Shown here: positions 49,859 through 59,513 of the stretch, piece by piece
Position numbering within the stretch: position 1 is the stretch's first letter
How the letters are laid out: each line of letters opens with the position of its first letter
Assembly (NCBI RefSeq): GCF_900111795.1
Contig: NZ_FOJQ01000004.1
Span: 1 to 64,000 of the forward strand
DNA length: 64,000 bases
Source of the DNA: Anoxybacillus pushchinoensis
GTDB taxonomy: Bacteria > Bacillota > Bacilli > Bacillales > Anoxybacillaceae
Direction: 5' to 3'
Translations under genes and position numbers: made by a program
Notes under the pieces: generated by a model
What the model saw: only the letters and a program-made list of their open reading frames with translations
Database searches by the model: none
What the model was told of the DNA's origin: nothing

Positions 49859-50441
49859 CGCCTTTCACCTCTTTCACACGATACCGGATGTGTAACGCTA
49901 AAATAAAATCAATGAGAAAGTGGGCAAAAATCGTCACCCATAAGTTGTTTGTCCACTCATATACGAATCCAATCCAAAAACTTAAACTAACGACAGCAAT
50001 AAGAAGAAGCCACTTCCGCCAATAGCGAATATGCAACAAACCAAAAATAGCACTCGCGAAAAACAAGCCAGCATGCGTCTGAATGACACCGCGAAACAGC
50101 AGTTCTTCACAAAACGCAATGACCGCGGTCATCATAAAAATATGTGGGACTGAGCGAGAACGGAATAATTTTTCATTAATTCCCCCATCATCATACCAAT
50201 GTTCAGGAGCATAGCGAATAAGTAAAAAATCGACAAAAAGAACGAGTGCGGCGCATCCACCACCATATAATAATATTTCCCGAACATCCCATTGCCATAT
50301 CGCCATGAATGTATCTCGTGTAAATAAATATGAACCTAATGCTAATGCAATAAGAAAAATAAGCGCTTGTGTGATATATAAATGGTATACAATTTCTCGC
50401 TCGCTTATTTGACTAGCCATATCCATTTGTTTTTTAATCAT
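49851..50441 (-). CDS. ypbD: CPBP intramembrane metalloprotease YpbD
   Basis: 196 residues, about six membrane segments. The CPBP (Abi/CAAX-protease) motifs are present: EELLFRG (motif 1), FGLLH (motif 2) and HFLID (motif 3). Substrate unknown. The ATG at 50441 overlaps the recQ stop as ATGA and has AGGTGGAG before it; the reading from 50552 would overlap recQ by over 100 bases. Confidence 0.87.
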   Translation of the reverse strand: MIKKQMDMASQISEREIVYHLYITQALIFLIALALGSYLFTRDTFMAIWQWDVREILLYGGGCAALVLFVDFLLIRYAPEHWYDDGGINEKLFRSRSVPHIFMMTAVIAFCEELLFRGVIQTHAGLFFASAIFGLLHIRYWRKWLLLIAVVSLSFWIGFVYEWTNNLWVTIFAHFLIDFILALHIRYRVKEVKGDA

Positions 50442-51880
50442 TCCGTCTCCACCTTTATCGCAAACATTGAACGAAGCTCTTCGCGCCATGGACGCAACTG
50501 GATAGGTTGAATATGTGTTGTGGGAGCATTTACGTATATATGGGCGCCGCATCGGTCACAACAACGTTCATTCGGAAGTGGTTGTTGTCCAAAATAGGAA
50601 AGCATCGCACGTCGACGACATGTTTGTTCGTTCACCCATTGTTGCATAAATATCCATTTGTTCATTTTCTCTTTTTTTCTTTGTTCGATATGAACGTACA
50701 GTTGCTTTGCTAATATGTTCACATCTTCTTGAGTATCCATTTGTTCTAGCCAGTATAAAAGGAGACGTTGTTGTACGTCTGTTAATCCCGTCTCTTTTTG
50801 TTCACTTCGTAAAGCGTGCAACGCATATACAATTTGCTCTATCGTTGGGAATTCTATGTCGATCATCGCTTGTCCGAGTTGTTCATCACCTGGGGCATAT
50901 AACAATACGGCTATGCTTTCGTTTCCATCTCGCCCAGCGCGTCCGATTTCTTGCCAATATGCTTCCGGCTGTGTCGGTAAATGAAAATGTATAACGAAGC
51001 GAACGTTAGATTTATTAATGCCCATGCCAAAAGCATTTGTGCAACAAATAACATCTAGCTGATCGTAAACGAACTGCTGTTGGATGAGGAGGCGCTGTTC
51101 ACCATCCATTCCACCGTGATAATAACTTACACGGTACTCTCCGTGTAACGTTTGCGCTAACGCTTCTGCCCATTGACGACTCGATACGTACACAATGCCC
51201 GGCTTAGGCAACGAGGCAATGAGCTCTTTCAGCGCCTCGATTTTCTCTTCAACAGTATGAACGTATTGGACGTATAAACAAATATTTGGACGATCGAGCG
51301 GATATATATGATGTTTTACATGCTTAAGGTTTAACGTCTTCACAATATCTTCAACGACTTGACGGGTAGCTGTTGCTGTTAATGCTAAGCAAGGAGGATC
51401 GCCGAACATCTCCCGAAGAAGACCGAGCTTTAAAAAATCAGGGCGAAAATCGTGCCCCCATTGCGAAATACAATGCGCCTCATCTACAACAAACAACGAA
51501 ATACGTATACGCGCTAACGCTTCAATAAGCATCGGGGACTGTAAAATTTCTGGGGAAGCGTAAATAAAACGGTACGATGCTAATTCGCGCAATACGTCTT
51601 GTTTTTCGCGATAAGAAAGAAACCGATTGAGCGCCACCACCCGTTTTTCACCACGGTTTCGCAACTGCTGCACTTGGTCTTCCATAAGTGACACAAGCGG
51701 AGAAATAATTAACACGCTACCTTCTAATATGTAGCCAGGGAGCTGATAACAAAGCGATTTCCCTCCCCCAGTCGGGAGCATAGCAACACAATCCCATCCG
51801 TTAAGCACATCTTCAATAATTTCTTTCTGTCCTGTACGAAATGAATCGTAACCGAATCGCTCCTTTAATACGTCAAACAT
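50438..51880 (-). CDS. recQ: RecQ-family DNA helicase (RecS/YpbC type)
   Basis: 3'-5' helicase of replication-fork repair. 480 residues: Walker A PTGGGKS (about 36-42), DEAH box [11 protein letters not shown] (about 131-141), LTATAT, and motif [12 protein letters not shown] (about 316-325), then a zinc-binding segment with CRRRAML and CCDRCG. It lacks an HRDC domain, like the short Bacillus paralogue, so it is the RecS-type. Overlaps ypbB by eight bases and ypbD by four. Confidence 0.92.
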   Translation of the reverse strand: MFDVLKERFGYDSFRTGQKEIIEDVLNGWDCVAMLPTGGGKSLCYQLPGYILEGSVLIISPLVSLMEDQVQQLRNRGEKRVVALNRFLSYREKQDVLRELASYRFIYASPEILQSPMLIEALARIRISLFVVDEAHCISQWGHDFRPDFLKLGLLREMFGDPPCLALTATATRQVVEDIVKTLNLKHVKHHIYPLDRPNICLYVQYVHTVEEKIEALKELIASLPKPGIVYVSSRQWAEALAQTLHGEYRVSYYHGGMDGEQRLLIQQQFVYDQLDVICCTNAFGMGINKSNVRFVIHFHLPTQPEAYWQEIGRAGRDGNESIAVLLYAPGDEQLGQAMIDIEFPTIEQIVYALHALRSEQKETGLTDVQQRLLLYWLEQMDTQEDVNILAKQLYVHIEQRKKEKMNKWIFMQQWVNEQTCRRRAMLSYFGQQPLPNERCCDRCGAHIYVNAPTTHIQPIQLRPWREELRSMFAIKVETE

Positions 51881-52895
51881 CTTCCTTCTCCCATCTTGCT
51901 AATGCGAGGCGAATTTCAAAATAAGACACATCAGGAAGCGCCTCTTTTATCGCCCGCAATTTGTTTGTTTGTAATTGATATGCTTGCTGAATAATGCGTT
52001 TACGTTTATTTTCTTCCAAAAAAGGCGTTGTAACGAAAGATGGAACATATGTCGCGATTTCTACAATATGATCTTCGATTGTTCCTTTTTTCAATCGGCG
52101 TAGCTGCGCAATTTGTTCCAGACCATACCCTTTTTTTAATAAGTCCCATGTTTTTTTAGCTGACGTTGTCAATGGTATCTGTTTTTGTTCACGCAAGGAA
52201 TATAAAAGCGGAAACGTTTCCTTTTCTTTTTCTATCGTCCCAAGTATAAAATGCAAAACGTTTTGAAACGATAGCCATACGGCTACATCTTCTTCTTTTA
52301 TAGCGTAAGCAATTTGTTCGTTCGTCCATCCGATGCGGTCACGGGTCGTCAAACGCCAAACAAAAATATTTGCTTCTTTCTCTTCTACACGGCTAAGTAG
52401 CCCATACATTTCTTCATATAACGACCGAACGAGCGCCTGCATATGTTTATGTTGAAATAGCCAGCGCTTCACAAATGATTGAATGCGCTCATCGCGATGT
52501 ACAGGCTCAAACGGCGTGCGATAAATAACGTTTGTGACCGTTTGAATAAGTAAAGAAAATCGCTTCCAAAATAAAGAAGACTCGTTCATATATTTCCATC
52601 CGTCCACGTGAGGAGGGAAGACAAAATAACGAAGCTCCTCTTTTCCACTTGAGGTTATGCAATATATATGCTCGTCCACTTCGTGAATCCATCCGTTCGC
52701 TTTTAATTGACGCGCAATATGAAGCAAACGAGAACGATCAATCGGCACTGTTCCAAACAGCCGGCTAACGTTGTACCACTTACTATCTTGTAACGTTTGC
52801 GCTGTTTTTTTTCCATTGAGCAAATGATCAATCGCGGCAATAGACCGCTCGCCGCGAAAACGATCGATACAAAATAAAACGATATGTTGCAACAT
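51873..52895 (-). CDS. ypbB: Helix-turn-helix protein YpbB
   Basis: 340 residues. The C-terminal part (about 250-300) contains a Helicase-like/HTH_40-type domain ([19 protein letters not shown] and on, split here to stay short), while the N-terminal part is helical with no clear motif. Strict pairing with the recQ-type helicase gene, eight-base overlap, suggests a joint role in DNA repair. Function not established. GGAGTGA before the start. Confidence 0.82.
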   Translation of the reverse strand: MLQHIVLFCIDRFRGERSIAAIDHLLNGKKTAQTLQDSKWYNVSRLFGTVPIDRSRLLHIARQLKANGWIHEVDEHIYCITSSGKEELRYFVFPPHVDGWKYMNESSLFWKRFSLLIQTVTNVIYRTPFEPVHRDERIQSFVKRWLFQHKHMQALVRSLYEEMYGLLSRVEEKEANIFVWRLTTRDRIGWTNEQIAYAIKEEDVAVWLSFQNVLHFILGTIEKEKETFPLLYSLREQKQIPLTTSAKKTWDLLKKGYGLEQIAQLRRLKKGTIEDHIVEIATYVPSFVTTPFLEENKRKRIIQQAYQLQTNKLRAIKEALPDVSYFEIRLALARWEKEDV

Positions 52896-52993
52896 GAAAC
52901 ATTCACTCCATTTTCTCTTTCATTTTACCAGATTAAGCGAGAAGGTGTGAGGGGAAACTATGTACTGATAAGCATTTTCAATGGAGTTTTTTA

Positions 52994-53022
52994 TTGAAAA
53001 GTTACCGAAACACATTTATTAT
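52994..53022 (+). promoter_or_regulatory. Sigma-A promoter of fer
   Basis: TTGAAA (52994-52999), 17-base spacer, TATTAT (53017-53022), about 70 bases before fer. Confidence 0.6.
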
Positions 53023-53032
53023 AAAAGTGTGA

Positions 53033-53344
<312 letters not shown>

Positions 53345-53353
53345 AAACAACGA

Positions 53354-53390
53354 GGGGCAAACTTCATGTGAAGCTTGCCCTTTTCTTTTC
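53354..53390 (+). terminator. Terminator of fer
   Basis: GGGGCAAACTTCA, loop, TGAAGCTTGCCC then TTTTCTTTT; stem with one mismatch, just after fer. Confidence 0.8.
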
Positions 53391-53398
53391 CTCTATCG

Positions 53399-53427
53399 TT
53401 GTCACAACTTGTCCAATCGACTATAAT
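53399..53427 (+). promoter_or_regulatory. Sigma-A promoter of ppa
   Basis: TTGTCA (53399-53404), 17-base spacer, TATAAT (53422-53427), 38 bases before the ppa start. Confidence 0.7.
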
Positions 53428-53465
53428 AAATAAAGTATACATAATTGAAAAAGGAGGAATTTGAC

Positions 53466-53966
53466 ATGGCGTTTGAAAATAAAGCTGTTGAAGCGTTTAT
53501 TGAAATTCCAACAGGAAGCCAAAACAAATACGAATATGACAAAGAGCGCGGTGTATTTAAGCTTGATCGCGTGTTATATTCGCCAATGTTTTATCCTGCG
53601 GAATATGGTTATTTAGAAAATACGCTTGCATTAGATGGCGATCCGCTTGATATTTTAGTTATCGTAACAAATCCAACATTCCCTGGTTGCGTCATCGAAA
53701 CGCGTGTGCTCGGTTACTTAAACATGGTTGACGGCGGCGAAGAAGATGCGAAATTAATCGGCGTTCCTGTTGATGATCCTCGCTTCGCTGATGTGCGCAG
53801 TCTCGAAGATCTTCCACAGCATAAACTGAAAGAAATTGCTCATTTCTTCGAACGCTACAAAGACTTAGAAGGAAAGAAAACAGAAATCGGCACGTGGGAA
53901 GGTGCGGAAGCTGCTGCGAAGCTTATTGACGAATGCATCGCACGTTACAACGAGCAAAATAAATAA
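53466..53966 (+). CDS. ppa: Family I inorganic pyrophosphatase
   Basis: Hydrolyses pyrophosphate, pulling biosynthetic reactions forward. 166 residues, with the signature DGDPLDILV (about 58-66), NKYEYDKE near the N-terminus and the conserved DDPRFADV region. Most B. subtilis-group species use a family II enzyme, while thermophilic bacilli have family I; this fits the latter. The ATG at 53466 follows AAGGAGG. Confidence 0.94.
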   Translation: MAFENKAVEAFIEIPTGSQNKYEYDKERGVFKLDRVLYSPMFYPAEYGYLENTLALDGDPLDILVIVTNPTFPGCVIETRVLGYLNMVDGGEEDAKLIGVPVDDPRFADVRSLEDLPQHKLKEIAHFFERYKDLEGKKTEIGTWEGAEAAAKLIDECIARYNEQNK

Positions 53967-53978
53967 TTTTCATTTTCT

Positions 53979-54007
53979 AAGCTGGCCATATGCCAGCTTT
54001 TTGTCTT
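53979..54007 (+). terminator. Terminator of ppa
   Basis: AAGCTGGC, loop CATAT, GCCAGCTT then TTTGTCTTTTTT. Confidence 0.9.
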
Positions 54008-54064
54008 TTTTCCGAACGTTTATATATAAAAACGCTTTCATTTGTATGACCTTTCCGAAAGTTA

Positions 54065-54093
54065 TTGACACGTGTATATCGTTATGTTAAATT
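54065..54093 (+). promoter_or_regulatory. Sigma-A promoter of serA
   Basis: TTGACA (54065-54070), 17-base spacer, TAAATT (54088-54093), about 44 bases before serA. No T-box or riboswitch structure was seen in the short leader. Confidence 0.6.
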
Positions 54094-54136
54094 ATCAGAA
54101 ATTTAAAAACTTGTTATTTGAAAGGAGCGAATATTT

Positions 54137-55711
54137 GTGGTGCGCATTTTAGTATCAGATGCAATGAGCGAAGAAGGTCTCGCGCCTCTCCTTGCTGATC
54201 CAACTATTGAAGTAGTGCAAAAAAAGGTAAACGAAGTAGAAGAAGAACTTCATCAATTTGATGCCTTGCTCGTTCGTAGCGCAACGAAAGTAACAGAACA
54301 GTTACTTCAAAAAATGCCGAATTTAAAAATTGTTGGGCGTGCCGGAGTCGGGGTTGACAACATTGATGTCGATGCAGCGACACGATACGGCGTCGTCGTT
54401 ATTAACGCTCCAAACGGCAATACAATTTCTACAGCGGAACATACATTTGCGATGATGGCTTCGTTAGTGCGTCGCATTCCACAAGCGCACATCTCCGTGA
54501 AATCACGCGAATGGAATCGTTCCGCTTTCGTCGGTGTCGAGTTGTTCGGAAAACATTTAGGCATTATCGGCTTTGGGCGCATCGGTTCAGAAGTGGCGAA
54601 ACGGGCTCGTGCGTTTGGTATGCACGTCCACGTCTACGATCCATTTTTAACGAAGGCACGGGCAGAAAAAATTGGTGTGGATGTGTGTACGCTCGATGAG
54701 CTACTTGCACAGGCGGATATCATTACTGTACATACGCCGCTGACAAAAGAAACGAAAGGACTTCTCGGTCCAAAAAATTTAGCAAAAACAAAAAAAGGGG
54801 TATACTTAATTAACTGCGCCCGCGGGGGAATCATTGATGAACAGGCGCTCATCCCGTTTTTAGAAAATAAACATGTGGCCGGGGTGGCCCTCGACGTATT
54901 TGAACAAGAACCACCGGGGGATCATCCGCTTCTTTCGTTCGATAACGTCATTGTCACTCCGCACCTTGGAGCGTCTACTGTGGAGGCGCAAGTAAACGTA
55001 GCAACACAAGTTGCTGAAGAAGTATTGAAATTTTTACAAGGTAAGCCCGTTACGTCATCTATTAACTTACCGACACTTTCAAAAGATGTGTATGAAAAAA
55101 TTCAAGCGTTTTACACACTTGCCCGAAAAATGGGCATACTTGCGTCGCAATATATGGGTGAACCTGTTCAAGAAATTGCTATTACGTATTCCGGATCCGT
55201 TGCTGATTTAGAAACGACATTTATTACGCGCAGCTTACTTGCTGGATTTTTAAAACCGCGCGTAGCTTCAACGGTCAATGAAGTAAACGCTGCGATGATT
55301 GCAAAAGAACGAGGCATTGCTTTTAGCGAAAAATTTTCAGCAAACGGAAACGACTATAACAATAGTATTGCGTTGACAGTATATGGTGAGAACAAAACGT
55401 TTACGATGAAAGGAACACATATCGTCCATTATGGAGATCGTATCGTCCATTTTAACGGTTTTGCGATCGACTTTGCCCCAGAAGGACATTTATTGTACAT
55501 TCAACATCACGACAAGCCCGGAATGATCGGAAAAGTCGGAAATATTTTAGGTGACCACCAAGTGAACATCGCTACGATGCAAGTTGGTCGTCAAGAAGCA
55601 GGAGGAAAAGCGATTATGATGCTTTCGCTCGATAAACCGCTCGATGATGCACTCGTTGACACACTTGAAAGCATTGAAGATATTGATGTTGTAAAAAGAT
55701 TGGAAGTATAA
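54137..55711 (+). CDS. serA: D-3-phosphoglycerate dehydrogenase
   Basis: First step of serine synthesis. 524 residues: substrate and NAD domains (about 1-310; GRAGVGVDNID, NAD loop GFGRIGSEVA, and NCARGGIIDE, with catalytic His in TPHLGAST), an intervening ASB domain (about 325-445), and a C-terminal ACT domain (about 452-524, starting HHDKPGMIG) for serine feedback. GTG start with AAAGGAG upstream. Confidence 0.96.
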   Translation: MVRILVSDAMSEEGLAPLLADPTIEVVQKKVNEVEEELHQFDALLVRSATKVTEQLLQKMPNLKIVGRAGVGVDNIDVDAATRYGVVVINAPNGNTISTAEHTFAMMASLVRRIPQAHISVKSREWNRSAFVGVELFGKHLGIIGFGRIGSEVAKRARAFGMHVHVYDPFLTKARAEKIGVDVCTLDELLAQADIITVHTPLTKETKGLLGPKNLAKTKKGVYLINCARGGIIDEQALIPFLENKHVAGVALDVFEQEPPGDHPLLSFDNVIVTPHLGASTVEAQVNVATQVAEEVLKFLQGKPVTSSINLPTLSKDVYEKIQAFYTLARKMGILASQYMGEPVQEIAITYSGSVADLETTFITRSLLAGFLKPRVASTVNEVNAAMIAKERGIAFSEKFSANGNDYNNSIALTVYGENKTFTMKGTHIVHYGDRIVHFNGFAIDFAPEGHLLYIQHHDKPGMIGKVGNILGDHQVNIATMQVGRQEAGGKAIMMLSLDKPLDDALVDTLESIEDIDVVKRLEV

Positions 55712-55741
55712 AAGGTTCAGCTATCAGGCTGAACCTTTTTT
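55710..55741. terminator. Bidirectional terminator between serA and hisJ
   Basis: AAAAGGTTCAGC, loop TATCAG, GCTGAACCTTTT: a perfect 12-base stem shared by two facing genes. Confidence 0.92.
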
Positions 55742-56552
55742 ATCCAAGCGGAACGGCTTTCCGTTCCCCTTTCGAAAATGTCATAATTTCGGTATAACCG
55801 ACCTTTTTAGCAAGGGCAACCGCTTTGTCATAATCAGCGCCGACATCTTGCGGAACGTGTGCATCAGAAGATAGGACAATCGGAATACCTTTGTCGTAGC
55901 ACATTTGCAACAGGCGCGGATCAGGATACAGTTCCCCGACAGGTTTCCGCAATCCTGCCGTACTAATTTCCACGCACGTTTTACAGTTTGCTAGAGCTGT
56001 TGTTGCACGATCGTATTGTTCAAGCAAAAACTCCTCATCTTCCGGTACATATTTAAAAATTTTCACTAAATCTAAATGACCTATAATGTCAAATAAATTA
56101 GATTCGGCTAGCGTAACAACTTGATCAAAATATTTTCGATATGTATCGTATATATCACGACGATCCCATTCTTTTCGAAACTCGGCTAAATCAATACCGA
56201 AGTCATCAACCCAATGGATTGAACCAATGACATAATCAAAATCGTAAGCGCGAATAAATTGCGCCATTTCGTCATGCTTCCCCGGCGTGTAGTCCATTTC
56301 AATCGACATTTTTACATCTATTCCCGCATTCCACGCTTCGTGAAACAGCCGAACATAATCAGCCATATCATAATAGCGGCGCTCTTCAATCCACGGGTTA
56401 GATAAAATGTTTTTCGTCTGATAAAAATGATACGCATGCTCGGAAATGCCGAAATGCTCAATGCCTTTTCGCGCTGCTTCGTCCGTAAATTGCTTTAAAT
56501 AATCGAGCGTCAACGTCCCACGCTCTAAATGATTATGGTAATCTGTTAACAT
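55740..56552 (-). CDS. hisJ: PHP-domain histidinol-phosphatase, HisJ family
   Basis: 270 residues of the PHP metal-dependent phosphatase family. Metal ligands are visible in DYHNHLE (about 4-10), ISEHAYH (about 36-42), IEMDY, GSIHW, GHLDLVK and SSDAHVP (about 229-235). Family members dephosphorylate histidinol phosphate (eighth step of histidine synthesis); other phosphate esters cannot be ruled out. No other his gene is beside it, but hisC lies elsewhere in the window. Confidence 0.83.
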   Translation of the reverse strand: MLTDYHNHLERGTLTLDYLKQFTDEAARKGIEHFGISEHAYHFYQTKNILSNPWIEERRYYDMADYVRLFHEAWNAGIDVKMSIEMDYTPGKHDEMAQFIRAYDFDYVIGSIHWVDDFGIDLAEFRKEWDRRDIYDTYRKYFDQVVTLAESNLFDIIGHLDLVKIFKYVPEDEEFLLEQYDRATTALANCKTCVEISTAGLRKPVGELYPDPRLLQMCYDKGIPIVLSSDAHVPQDVGADYDKAVALAKKVGYTEIMTFSKGERKAVPLG

Positions 56553-56609
56553 TTCTCTCTCCCCCTCTCTCGTATTGTTCTACATTATATAGCACATTGC
56601 TCTCTTTTT

Positions 56610-56696
56610 CTAGTTGTTTAAACCAACGAGAAACAATAAATGAATACAAGCTGCCATACCAACAACAACAAGCACACGCTTCAACATATCTTCCAT
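56610..56696 (-). CDS. 28-residue single-pass membrane peptide
   Basis: Reads MEDMLKRVLVVVG and on to a TAG stop at 56610: a short charged N-terminus followed by about 20 hydrophobic residues. GGGAGGGA lies eight bases before the ATG, which is stronger than chance. It sits alone in the 224-base gap between hisJ and the cobalamin operon. Not a family I recognise; could be a spurious reading, but the site and the membrane-like content argue for expression. Confidence 0.5.
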   Translation of the reverse strand: MEDMLKRVLVVVGMAACIHLLFLVGLNN

Positions 56697-56776
56697 CGTA
56701 CATTCCCTCCCGTTCACGATAACCATATATGTTGTATGCGAAAATATGAACGGTTAGAACAACGGGAAGCGATAGT

Positions 56777-57478
56777 TTACAATTTATTTACAATTGGATA
56801 AAAAAGCGTTTGGGCGATTGACCGCAACAACGACTCTTGTTTGCGATCATAACTGATTAATACACATGTCGCTGGACCAGCAGACGCATGGAGCGGTAAA
56901 GAACAATGAATAGGACGATCGCCGCAAACGAGTTTCCATTCATAGTAGATCCCCTTTGAACCGATTGGGACGATTTCATACACGCCATCTAATTGTAAAA
57001 GTTCGCGAAAAAGCGAAAGCGGCAGCATACGATTTTTTCTTTTCATAACGTCTTCGCCAACGAGCGGCTCACCGACGACCGCCCAACAAGCATCACGTGG
57101 CGTTACACCTATTTTTTTACGATCTATTGTTACCGTTCCAGCAACGACAAAGCCAACAGCCGATTGCATAAGCAGCATATTCGATTCACTACTTCCTACG
57201 ATCGGTAGAGACAATTGCAGTTCCCTCATCGCTTGTTCAATTCCTGAAGTGAGCGCGGCCCATACATCGTCAGACACAAAATTTTGCATAATGAACGCTT
57301 TCGGGATCGCACCGATACTCATGAGCTCCATGAGCGCTACACGAGCACCATGATAACCGACAACATCGTACGGTACTCGAACAACATCATGTTGTTTTAA
57401 GCCAATTCCCCCGGAACAATCCGCTGCAAAAACAAGCTCCATCTTTTCGTCAAGCGGCACACATAATACGTCACGCAT
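56777..57478 (-). CDS. cblS: Alpha-ribazole kinase, CblS-like
   Basis: 233 residues resembling AIR-synthase/ThiL-type ATP-binding proteins (DCSGGIG near the N-terminus, GYHGARVALMEL, then PIVGSSE and a C-terminal part). In Listeria and Geobacillus, CblS phosphorylates alpha-ribazole to alpha-ribazole phosphate, the CobS substrate, replacing the CobT route. Assignment is based on this look and on being fused in operon with a CblT-like ECF protein. The ATG at 57478 has GGGGGGAG before it and overlaps cblT by eight bases. Last gene of the operon. Confidence 0.72.
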   Translation of the reverse strand: MRDVLCVPLDEKMELVFAADCSGGIGLKQHDVVRVPYDVVGYHGARVALMELMSIGAIPKAFIMQNFVSDDVWAALTSGIEQAMRELQLSLPIVGSSESNMLLMQSAVGFVVAGTVTIDRKKIGVTPRDACWAVVGEPLVGEDVMKRKNRMLPLSLFRELLQLDGVYEIVPIGSKGIYYEWKLVCGDRPIHCSLPLHASAGPATCVLISYDRKQESLLRSIAQTLFYPIVNKL

Positions 57479-57941
57479 GCCGCTCCCCCCATACACGTTG
57501 CAACGCTTTTGAAACAACGACAGCAATCGCTAAATTGACTGCAGTAGCGAATGCGAGCGACGGAAAGATAGACAATACAAACGCCGGGCTAATGATCCAT
57601 ACGAAAGGTAAAGGGGCGATACATGCGTTCCCTACAAAAAAGCATATATAGCTGCGAACGAGCCAACCTTTTTTAATGAGCAAACCGACGATATATAGAA
57701 GGGCGGCCATTTCGCACGCGATAAGCAAATGAAAAGGTCCGAGTGGAAATCCGCCAAATAGCGCAGATACAATATGACCAATACACGCTACGAGCGCGGC
57801 TGCTGTTGGGCCAAGTAAAAATGCAGCAACAACGGCAGGCGCACTATCTAACGCGATGCTTCCGATCGTAAACGGGATTTTAATGAGCGAACCAATAACG
57901 GATAAACTAACAAACATAACAAGAAAGGTAAGACGACGCAT
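57471..57941 (-). CDS. cblT: ECF transporter substrate-binding protein, CblT-like (alpha-ribazole)
   Basis: 156-residue integral membrane S-component with about five hydrophobic segments; hydrophobic residues and the GHIVSALFGGFPLGP loop are typical of ECF S proteins. Next to cblS and the cob genes it is best read as CblT, which takes up alpha-ribazole. It needs the shared EcfAAT module encoded elsewhere. The ATG at 57941 has better ribosome-site spacing; an ATG at 57947 would give an ATGA overlap with the adenosyltransferase gene. Confidence 0.75.
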   Translation of the reverse strand: MRRLTFLVMFVSLSVIGSLIKIPFTIGSIALDSAPAVVAAFLLGPTAAALVACIGHIVSALFGGFPLGPFHLLIACEMAALLYIVGLLIKKGWLVRSYICFFVGNACIAPLPFVWIISPAFVLSIFPSLAFATAVNLAIAVVVSKALQRVWGERHA

Positions 57942-57943
57942 CA

Positions 57944-58525
57944 TCATTCCCCTTTCTTCTCCTCTTTGTCACGAAACACAATGGCGCTTCGTTCATATTC
58001 TACGTCCTTTACATGTAAACGGGCGTTCACGACGCGTGCAACAGCGAATAAATAGTCCGATAGACGATTCATATATTGCAAAACGACGTCGTTCGTTTTT
58101 TCTTGCTTCATAAGCGCGACAACGCAACGTTCCGCCCGTCTCGTCACCGTACGCGCCATATGCAGCGCCGCAGCTTGTGGGGATCCCCCTGGCAAAATAA
58201 ATCGTTCAAGCGGCGGTGCTTGCTGAATATATACATCGATACGTCCCTCTAAAAACGCGACCATATCGGGCTTTACTTTGTATGGCATTTTCTCGCCAAC
58301 GATGGCTAAATCGCCGCCACAATCAAACAATTCATGTTGAATGCGCTGTAATTCTTGATAAATATCGCGAAACTGTTCATCTTGTAATAATGTCATCGCC
58401 CAACCGATGACCGAATTTGCTTCGTCAATCGTTCCATACGCCTCGACACGCACATGATTTTTATCGACTCTCCCACCAACTAAACTTGTTTGCCCTTGAT
58501 CTCCTGTTTTTGTGTACAATTTCAT
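57944..58525 (-). CDS. pduO: PduO-type cob(I)alamin adenosyltransferase
   Basis: Transfers the adenosyl group of ATP to cob(I)alamin. 193 residues; N-terminal KLYTKTGDQGQTSL (ATP site, about 2-15), YGTIDEANS (about 30-38), ILPGGS and a C-terminal RRAER / NRLSDYLF segment. The ATG at 58525 has AGGGGTGG before it. It would provide adenosylcobalamin for enzymes and for the CarH-like regulator at 46646. Confidence 0.92.
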   Translation of the reverse strand: MKLYTKTGDQGQTSLVGGRVDKNHVRVEAYGTIDEANSVIGWAMTLLQDEQFRDIYQELQRIQHELFDCGGDLAIVGEKMPYKVKPDMVAFLEGRIDVYIQQAPPLERFILPGGSPQAAALHMARTVTRRAERCVVALMKQEKTNDVVLQYMNRLSDYLFAVARVVNARLHVKDVEYERSAIVFRDKEEKKGE

Positions 58526-58536
58526 ATGAACCACCC

Positions 58537-58965
58537 CTATTTTATTTGTTCATTTATCCCACACCATACGTAATCAACACGGCTGCATATGCGCGCCAAT
58601 TGTTGATACGACCAACCGACCGCATCTCGCCACGCTCGTTCATGTGCCTCAATCGGGACGATCCCTTGTCCGATATCGCATCCGATCCAAACGACCGTCC
58701 GCTCCCCTTCTTTTTCCCATTGCTCCCATGCGTGCACATACGACATCATCGCTTTTTTTTGCTCATCTGTGTAAGGAAGAAACCTTTCGCGAATCCATTG
58801 TTCTATTCCTTCTAGCACAACAACAGATGCCGTTTTTTCATCATGGGGAGGCGGAAGTGGTCGCTCATATGCGCAATGCCAAATATGCGGGGTATGCGTG
58901 AGTGAATAATATGCGTTTACCCATTTTCGCTTTCCTTGAAACGCACCGCCGCTAACGAAATGCAT
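58537..58965 (-). CDS. Short CobU-like protein with altered nucleotide site
   Basis: 142 residues, related to adenosylcobinamide kinase/guanylyltransferase. The start region GGAFQGKRK sits where CobU has GxRSGKS, with Arg in place of the Ser/Thr; the HH pair used for guanylylation in CobU is not seen. The C-terminal half GIVPIEAHERAWRD and LARICSRVDYVW resembles CobU well. A full CobU lies upstream at 60193, so this one is probably a paralogue with a changed or lost role. It overlaps the phosphatase gene by 49 bases; AAGGAG precedes the start. Confidence 0.7.
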   Translation of the reverse strand: MHFVSGGAFQGKRKWVNAYYSLTHTPHIWHCAYERPLPPPHDEKTASVVVLEGIEQWIRERFLPYTDEQKKAMMSYVHAWEQWEKEGERTVVWIGCDIGQGIVPIEAHERAWRDAVGWSYQQLARICSRVDYVWCGINEQIK

Positions 58966-59513
58966 CGTTTTCTCTCCTTCCATCGCTCGTTCGTATTGTA
59001 AAGTGCTACTCCTTCATCAAACGGAACGTGCCATTCCCAAAACGGACGTGTTTTAGGAGCGTACTGCGACAATAAGTAACGTATGACTCCCCCATGCGTC
59101 ACAACGACAATATGAGAAGCCGAGCGGCTAATGAGATCATCGATCGCTCGTTCGATACGCCCTTGAAAATGGCGAAACGATTCGCCATTTGGTGGTGAAT
59201 GGTGAATGGGATCATCTATCCATCGCCGATATGACTCGACCGTCTGTAACTCGGCGTACGTTTTTCCTTCAAAATCGCCAAAATTCAATTCGCGCCAACG
59301 ATACGAACATTCGATTAAAGCATGAGGAAAAAGAAGATGCGCTGTTTGTCGACAACGAAGCAAGTCGCTTGTAATCACGACATCGGCGTGTAACGAGTGC
59401 GACACATTCGGCTTTTTCACAATCGGTACATTCGTCCATCCGATATATCGTTTCTCCTCATTTTCCTTCGTTACAAAATGGCGAATGCATGTAATAGCCA
59501 AATGACGAACCAT
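58917..59513 (-). CDS. CobC-like alpha-ribazole phosphatase
   Basis: 198 residues of the histidine phosphatase superfamily. The usual RHGET near the N-terminus is RHFVT here (about residues 11-15), so Gly and Glu are changed, though the catalytic His and Arg remain. The second catalytic region VVVTHGGVIRYL (about 136-147) is intact, as are the RCRQTA and ELNFGDFEG segments. By context it would remove the phosphate from alpha-ribazole phosphate or from adenosylcobalamin phosphate. Its own ribosome site is poor. Confidence 0.72.
   Translation of the reverse strand: MVRHLAITCIRHFVTKENEEKRYIGWTNVPIVKKPNVSHSLHADVVITSDLLRCRQTAHLLFPHALIECSYRWRELNFGDFEGKTYAELQTVESYRRWIDDPIHHSPPNGESFRHFQGRIERAIDDLISRSASHIVVVTHGGVIRYLLSQYAPKTRPFWEWHVPFDEGVALYNTNERWKERKRCISLAAVRFKESENG

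Noticed and set aside
53967-54136. T-box or riboswitch before serA
   Set aside because: The leader is too short and shows no conserved T-box bases; only a ppa terminator and a sigma-A promoter are seen.
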